In this document: positions 5,799 to 8,163 of the stretch, in pieces
Layout: the number at the start of each line of letters is the position of its first letter
Numbering within the stretch: position 1 is the first letter of the stretch
NCBI GenBank assembly: GCA_002726865.1
Contig: PBSW01000038.1
Location: 1 to 8,163, forward strand
Reading direction: 5' to 3'
Length of the DNA: 8,163 nucleotides
Origin: Candidatus Bathyarchaeota archaeon
GTDB lineage: Archaea > Thermoproteota > Bathyarchaeia > TCS64
Notes under the pieces: model-generated
The model's database searches: none
Told to the model about the DNA's origin: nothing
What the model saw: only the letters and a program-made list of their open reading frames with translations
Translations under genes and position numbers: made by a program

Positions 5799-6148
5799 CC
5801 AGCAAAAAAGAAAAGGACATCCAGGTATTGCGAGATTTCATTTCTATCCTCTGTCGGGAAAAGCACTCCGGACGAACTAAGGCTATCTTCCCGGTGGCAG
5901 ATAAGCGGTTACGTCATGCTCTGGGCGATAAAGATCTGATCCTTTGTGTAGATTGTACCAAGCTTTTAAGCCATGGCGCGGCAAAACTACTCCTTTGTCC
6001 CTATGACCCTAAACCGATGTGCAAGAAGTGTGAGACTCACTGCTACGCCCCCGGTTATCGAGAACAAATCCGGGAAGTTATGAGATTCTCGGGCCAGTAC
6101 CTGCTGAAACACGGTCGACTGGAACTACTGATTCACTATTTTTTCTGA
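5774..6148 (+). CDS. YgbA-family protein (nitrous-oxide-stimulated promoter family)
   Basis: A 124-residue cysteine-rich soluble protein. The family layout is visible: an N-terminal helix with LRDFISILCREKH (19-31), a CVDC pair (C58, C61), LCPYDPKPMCKKCETHCY with C75, C83, C86 and C90, and the closing EVMRFSGQYLLKHGRLELLI. In E. coli, ygbA belongs to the NO-responsive NsrR regulon and is linked to recovery from nitric-oxide stress; the molecular reaction is unknown. The cysteines could bind a metal or Fe-S centre. Between the first helix and the CxxC there is an apparent insertion of about 20 residues (roughly 34-54) compared with my memory of the family. GTG start at 5774 with AAGG at 5764-5767. 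The start lies within the DUF2249 pseudogene, and the HD gene begins 4 bases after the stop, suggesting coupling. Confidence 0.83.
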   Translation: MARLFDRLTSKKEKDIQVLRDFISILCREKHSGRTKAIFPVADKRLRHALGDKDLILCVDCTKLLSHGAAKLLLCPYDPKPMCKKCETHCYAPGYREQIREVMRFSGQYLLKHGRLELLIHYFF

Positions 6149-6152
6149 TATT

Positions 6153-6692
6153 ATGGAGATGATGAATGTTACCAAGGCTGCTCTTATTCAGGCGATGGAG
6201 GTCTACTTTGGCCAAGATACAAAGAGAATTAACCATGCGCATAAGGTGGCGGGATACGCTGAGAAGCTGCTGAAAGAGGATGGCGGAGATTATTCGATAG
6301 TAATTGCCGCGGCGCTGCTCCATGATATAGGGATTAATGTTGCCGAAAGGAAATATGGTAGCACGAGTGGCAAATACCAGGAGAAAGAGGGCCCGCCTAT
6401 TGCCCGTCAGATCCTGTCCAAGTTAAGGTTCAAGCCAGATCAGATTGAGGAGGTTTGTGGGATTATTGCTCATCATCACAGCCCGGGGAAGATTAGCACG
6501 CATAACTTCAAGCTACTGTATGACGCTGACTGGTTGGTAAATTTGAGAGGTGAGTATAATATTCAGGATAAAAGCAAACTAAGCAGCATCATCAATAGAC
6601 TATTTCTTACCAATAGTGGTAAAATGTTGGCTGAAAGGGTCTACTTATCTGAGCCAAGCCACCCGACTGGCCATGAGTCACGTCAAAAGTGA
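6153..6692 (+). CDS. HD-domain phosphohydrolase
   Basis: A 179-residue protein of the HD superfamily, metal-dependent phosphohydrolases acting on nucleotides or nucleotide second messengers. Metal-ligand motifs appear in order: H28/H30 in INHAHKV, the H57-D58 pair in AALLHDIG, the histidines 107-109 in IIAHHHSP, and D124 in LLYDADWL. No sensor, nucleotidyltransferase or GYP (HD-GYP) motif is present, so the substrate cannot be named. Three in-frame ATGs (6153, 6159, 6162) compete: no Shine-Dalgarno site precedes 6153, and the only GGAG (6155-6158) is too close to the later two, so translation probably depends on coupling to ygbA, whose stop is 4 bases upstream. The charged tail after about residue 165 looks unstructured. 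Its fixed place in a redox-stress gene run hints at a signalling or repair role, which is inference. Confidence 0.85.
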   Translation: MEMMNVTKAALIQAMEVYFGQDTKRINHAHKVAGYAEKLLKEDGGDYSIVIAAALLHDIGINVAERKYGSTSGKYQEKEGPPIARQILSKLRFKPDQIEEVCGIIAHHHSPGKISTHNFKLLYDADWLVNLRGEYNIQDKSKLSSIINRLFLTNSGKMLAERVYLSEPSHPTGHESRQK

Positions 6693-6744
6693 GAATATCT
6701 CAAATGCAACAGCGAAATAGAAAAACTATTAAAGGAGGGGGAGA

Positions 6745-7236
6745 ATGAGTGCAAAATTAAATCCCATTGTTGAGTTCCGAGAGGACCACCGAAAAGTCCG
6801 CGACAGTCTGCTCGACCTAGCTAGCGCCGCTGAGGCCAGGGATGTCGCCAAGGGCCGTGCTATTCTTGGGCAAATAGATGCTATGATCGGTCCGCACTTC
6901 CGGTATGAAGAGGAGACGCTGTACCCGGCGATGAAAGAATTTCTTGGCGACTACGTGGATACCCTGATTCAGGAGCATGACGGTGCTATCGAAACTGCTA
7001 AGACTGCGGCTAGGTTGCTGGGTCAACCTTCTCTGACTGAAGAGGAGGGTAAGGCGGTTGCCAAAGCCGCTAGGGCTCTTCTGGTGCATGTCAGCAACTG
7101 TGACGGGCTCAATATACTAGCCGAGCGCTTCTCCCAGGAGAATCTGGATGAACTTGGTGAGTGTTTTGCTAAATCTCGTGCCGAGGGAGTGCATCTGCTT
7201 CACTGGGCAGATACCATCAGAAAAGCAAAAAATTAA
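6745..7236 (+). CDS. Hemerythrin-like (HHE) domain protein
   Basis: A 163-residue single-domain hemerythrin-like protein. Expected helix ligands are visible: H15 in FREDHRKV, H51 and E55/E56 in GPHFRYEEETLYP, H78 in LIQEHDGA, and H115 with D120 in LLVHVSNCDGL. That last block, a histidine followed closely by NCDGL, differs from the H-x-x-x-E ending of classic hemerythrins and puts a cysteine (C119) near the presumed di-iron site. Such proteins bind O2, NO or iron, or sense redox state; which applies here is unknown. The start is clear: AAAGGAGG at 6731-6738, 6 bases before ATG. It comes 52 bases after the HD gene and is followed by the DsrE-like gene after only 2 bases. It is distinct in domain make-up from the hemerythrin at 4565. 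Confidence 0.87.
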   Translation: MSAKLNPIVEFREDHRKVRDSLLDLASAAEARDVAKGRAILGQIDAMIGPHFRYEEETLYPAMKEFLGDYVDTLIQEHDGAIETAKTAARLLGQPSLTEEEGKAVAKAARALLVHVSNCDGLNILAERFSQENLDELGECFAKSRAEGVHLLHWADTIRKAKN

Positions 7237-7238
7237 GA

Positions 7239-7664
7239 ATGGCTGAAAAATTAGCGGGTAAAGAGCAGATAACGGTAATCCTGCACAGCGGTTCCTATGA
7301 CAGGGCATCCTATGCTCTGTCCATCGCCTTGGTAGCCCTAGCCTCCGGAATGGAGGCGCATATGCTACTTACCTATGAAGGATTGAGGAGGTTTACCAGA
7401 GGACATTTTGAATACGTAGGAGAAGAAACTTCTCCAAATATTAGGACCAACTTGGAGCGGGGACTGCAGTCCGGAGGAATTCAGTCCTTAGAGGCGCAGC
7501 TGGCTGATGCCAAGCGACTGGGTCTAAGAGTTTATGCCTGTCCCAACGCGATGGCAGCCCTCAATATCAGTCTGGATGAACTGCTTTCAGAGGTGGATAG
7601 CATAATGGGGCTGGCCACTTTTCTAGAACTTGCCCGCGCGGCTGCCACTAACTGGTACATATAG
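7239..7664 (+). CDS. DsrE-family protein
   Basis: A 141-residue protein of the DsrE/DsrF/DsrE2 fold. The N-terminal strand-loop-helix ITVILHSGSYDRASYALSIA (11-30), followed by the GMEAHMLLTYEGL strand (37-49), and the C-terminal YACPNAMAALNI (99-110) and LATFLELA (125-132) are family features. C101 sits where DsrE-type proteins carry their active-site or sulfur-handling cysteine. Members take part in sulfur relay (with TusA-like partners) or act as small redox proteins; no DsrF, DsrH or dsrAB genes are nearby, so dissimilatory sulfur metabolism is not implied. The start is 2 bases after the stop of the hemerythrin gene and has no clear ribosome binding site, pointing to translational coupling. 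It is the last gene of the run; a hairpin begins at its stop codon. Confidence 0.85.
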   Translation: MAEKLAGKEQITVILHSGSYDRASYALSIALVALASGMEAHMLLTYEGLRRFTRGHFEYVGEETSPNIRTNLERGLQSGGIQSLEAQLADAKRLGLRVYACPNAMAALNISLDELLSEVDSIMGLATFLELARAAATNWYI

Positions 7665-7689
7665 GAGAATGCATCTTTACCAATTCTCC
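7664..7689 (+). terminator. Hairpin just after the DsrE-like gene
   Basis: GGAGAAT (7664-7670) is a perfect inverted match to ATTCTCC (7683-7689) around a 12-base loop, starting on the last base of the stop codon. No T-run follows directly, so it may be a mRNA 3'-end stabiliser or a poor terminator. No convincing promoter was found in the remaining space before ribF (7690-7755). Confidence 0.4.
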
Positions 7690-7755
7690 ATAGATATGCC
7701 TTCTTGATCATTTTAACACTATATTTACGCTAATAGTCTTACTCAAGGAAGAGTT

Positions 7756-8163
7756 ATGCAGGTAGAGAAAGAGTTAGCTGAGTTGTCACCAAAGAAAGAC
7801 ATGCTGCTAACTATTGGGGTTTTCGACGGGGTTCACCTCGGTCATAAACACCTGATTTCACAGCTAACGGCCAATGCCAAGCAGCAGAATTTGCTTAGCG
7901 GAGTAGTAACCTTCCATCAGCATCCCCAAGAGATACTATCACCGCAAACTAAGCTACCATTCTTGACTGACATCGCCAAAAGAATGGCTCTCCTCAAAAA
8001 TGAAGGTGTTGATGCTATTATCCCACTGTCCTTCACCGATGAGTTAGTTCAACTTAACGCTAGCCGGTTTCTCAATCTGCTAAAGAAGCACCTCAGAATG
8101 CGTGGGTTGGTAGTTGGACCTGACTTTGCTTTAGGTCGAAACCGTGAGGGCAACATTGATAAC
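7756..8163 (+). CDS. ribF: Bifunctional riboflavin kinase/FAD synthetase, N-terminal part
   Basis: The first 136 residues of RibF, running off the right edge. RibF phosphorylates riboflavin to FMN and adenylylates FMN to FAD in the cytosol. The visible part is the FAD-synthetase nucleotidyltransferase domain: TIGVFDGVHLGH (19-30) holds the GxFDGxHxGH nucleotide-binding motif, TFHQHPQEIL (52-61) matches the conserved TFxxHP element, LPFLTD-x-x-KRMALL (67-80) the following helix, and VVGPDFALGRNREGN (119-133) the G-x-DFxFGxxxxG block. The riboflavin kinase domain lies beyond the window. ATG at 7756 with AGGA (7746-7749) at 6-base spacing. It supplies cofactor for flavoproteins such as MetF, but an independent transcription unit seems likely given the 91-base gap and the hairpin after the preceding gene. 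Confidence 0.95.
   Translation, partial: MQVEKELAELSPKKDMLLTIGVFDGVHLGHKHLISQLTANAKQQNLLSGVVTFHQHPQEILSPQTKLPFLTDIAKRMALLKNEGVDAIIPLSFTDELVQLNASRFLNLLKKHLRMRGLVVGPDFALGRNREGNIDN

Overview
The window reads as chromosomal DNA of an anaerobic bacterium. GuaB3-type IMP dehydrogenase kin, TreT, a MetF/FmdE pair and several hemerythrin-like proteins would suit Chloroflexota of the Dehalococcoidia type. That placement is inference from gene content only.

Layout. Positions 2-151 are the 3' end of an IMP-dehydrogenase-family gene (+). Positions 215-1459 encode a GT4 trehalose synthase TreT (+). It meets, stop codon against stop codon, an unrecognised protein with TIM-barrel character on the minus strand (1460-2239). 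Positions 2240-2707 hold no intact gene. They are a scar: the end of an IS3-type insertion sequence (minus strand, terminal inverted repeat at 2321) abuts the frameshifted C-terminus of a tyrosine recombinase (+ strand, ending at 2657). Directly after it come a good sigma70-type promoter and tRNA-Thr(CGT) at 2708-2779.

From 2955 to 7664 there is a same-strand run, probably one or two operons: metF (methylenetetrahydrofolate reductase), an FmdE-domain protein, a DUF2249-DUF438-hemerythrin protein whose start overlaps fmdE, a decayed second DUF2249 gene with an in-frame amber codon, a YgbA-family (nitrous-oxide-stimulated promoter) protein, an HD-domain phosphohydrolase, a second hemerythrin-like protein and a DsrE-like protein. 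The window closes with the 5' part of ribF (7756 onward).

How the genes may work together. YgbA is tied to nitric-oxide recovery in enterobacteria, and DUF438/hemerythrin proteins are di-iron proteins of the kind linked to NO or O2 sensing and Fe-S repair. DsrE and DUF2249 are small folds from the sulfur-trafficking world. Their close packing behind metF/fmdE suggests a redox or nitrosative-stress module that may protect one-carbon (Wood-Ljungdahl-type) metabolism. The domain calls are well supported; the joint function is inference.
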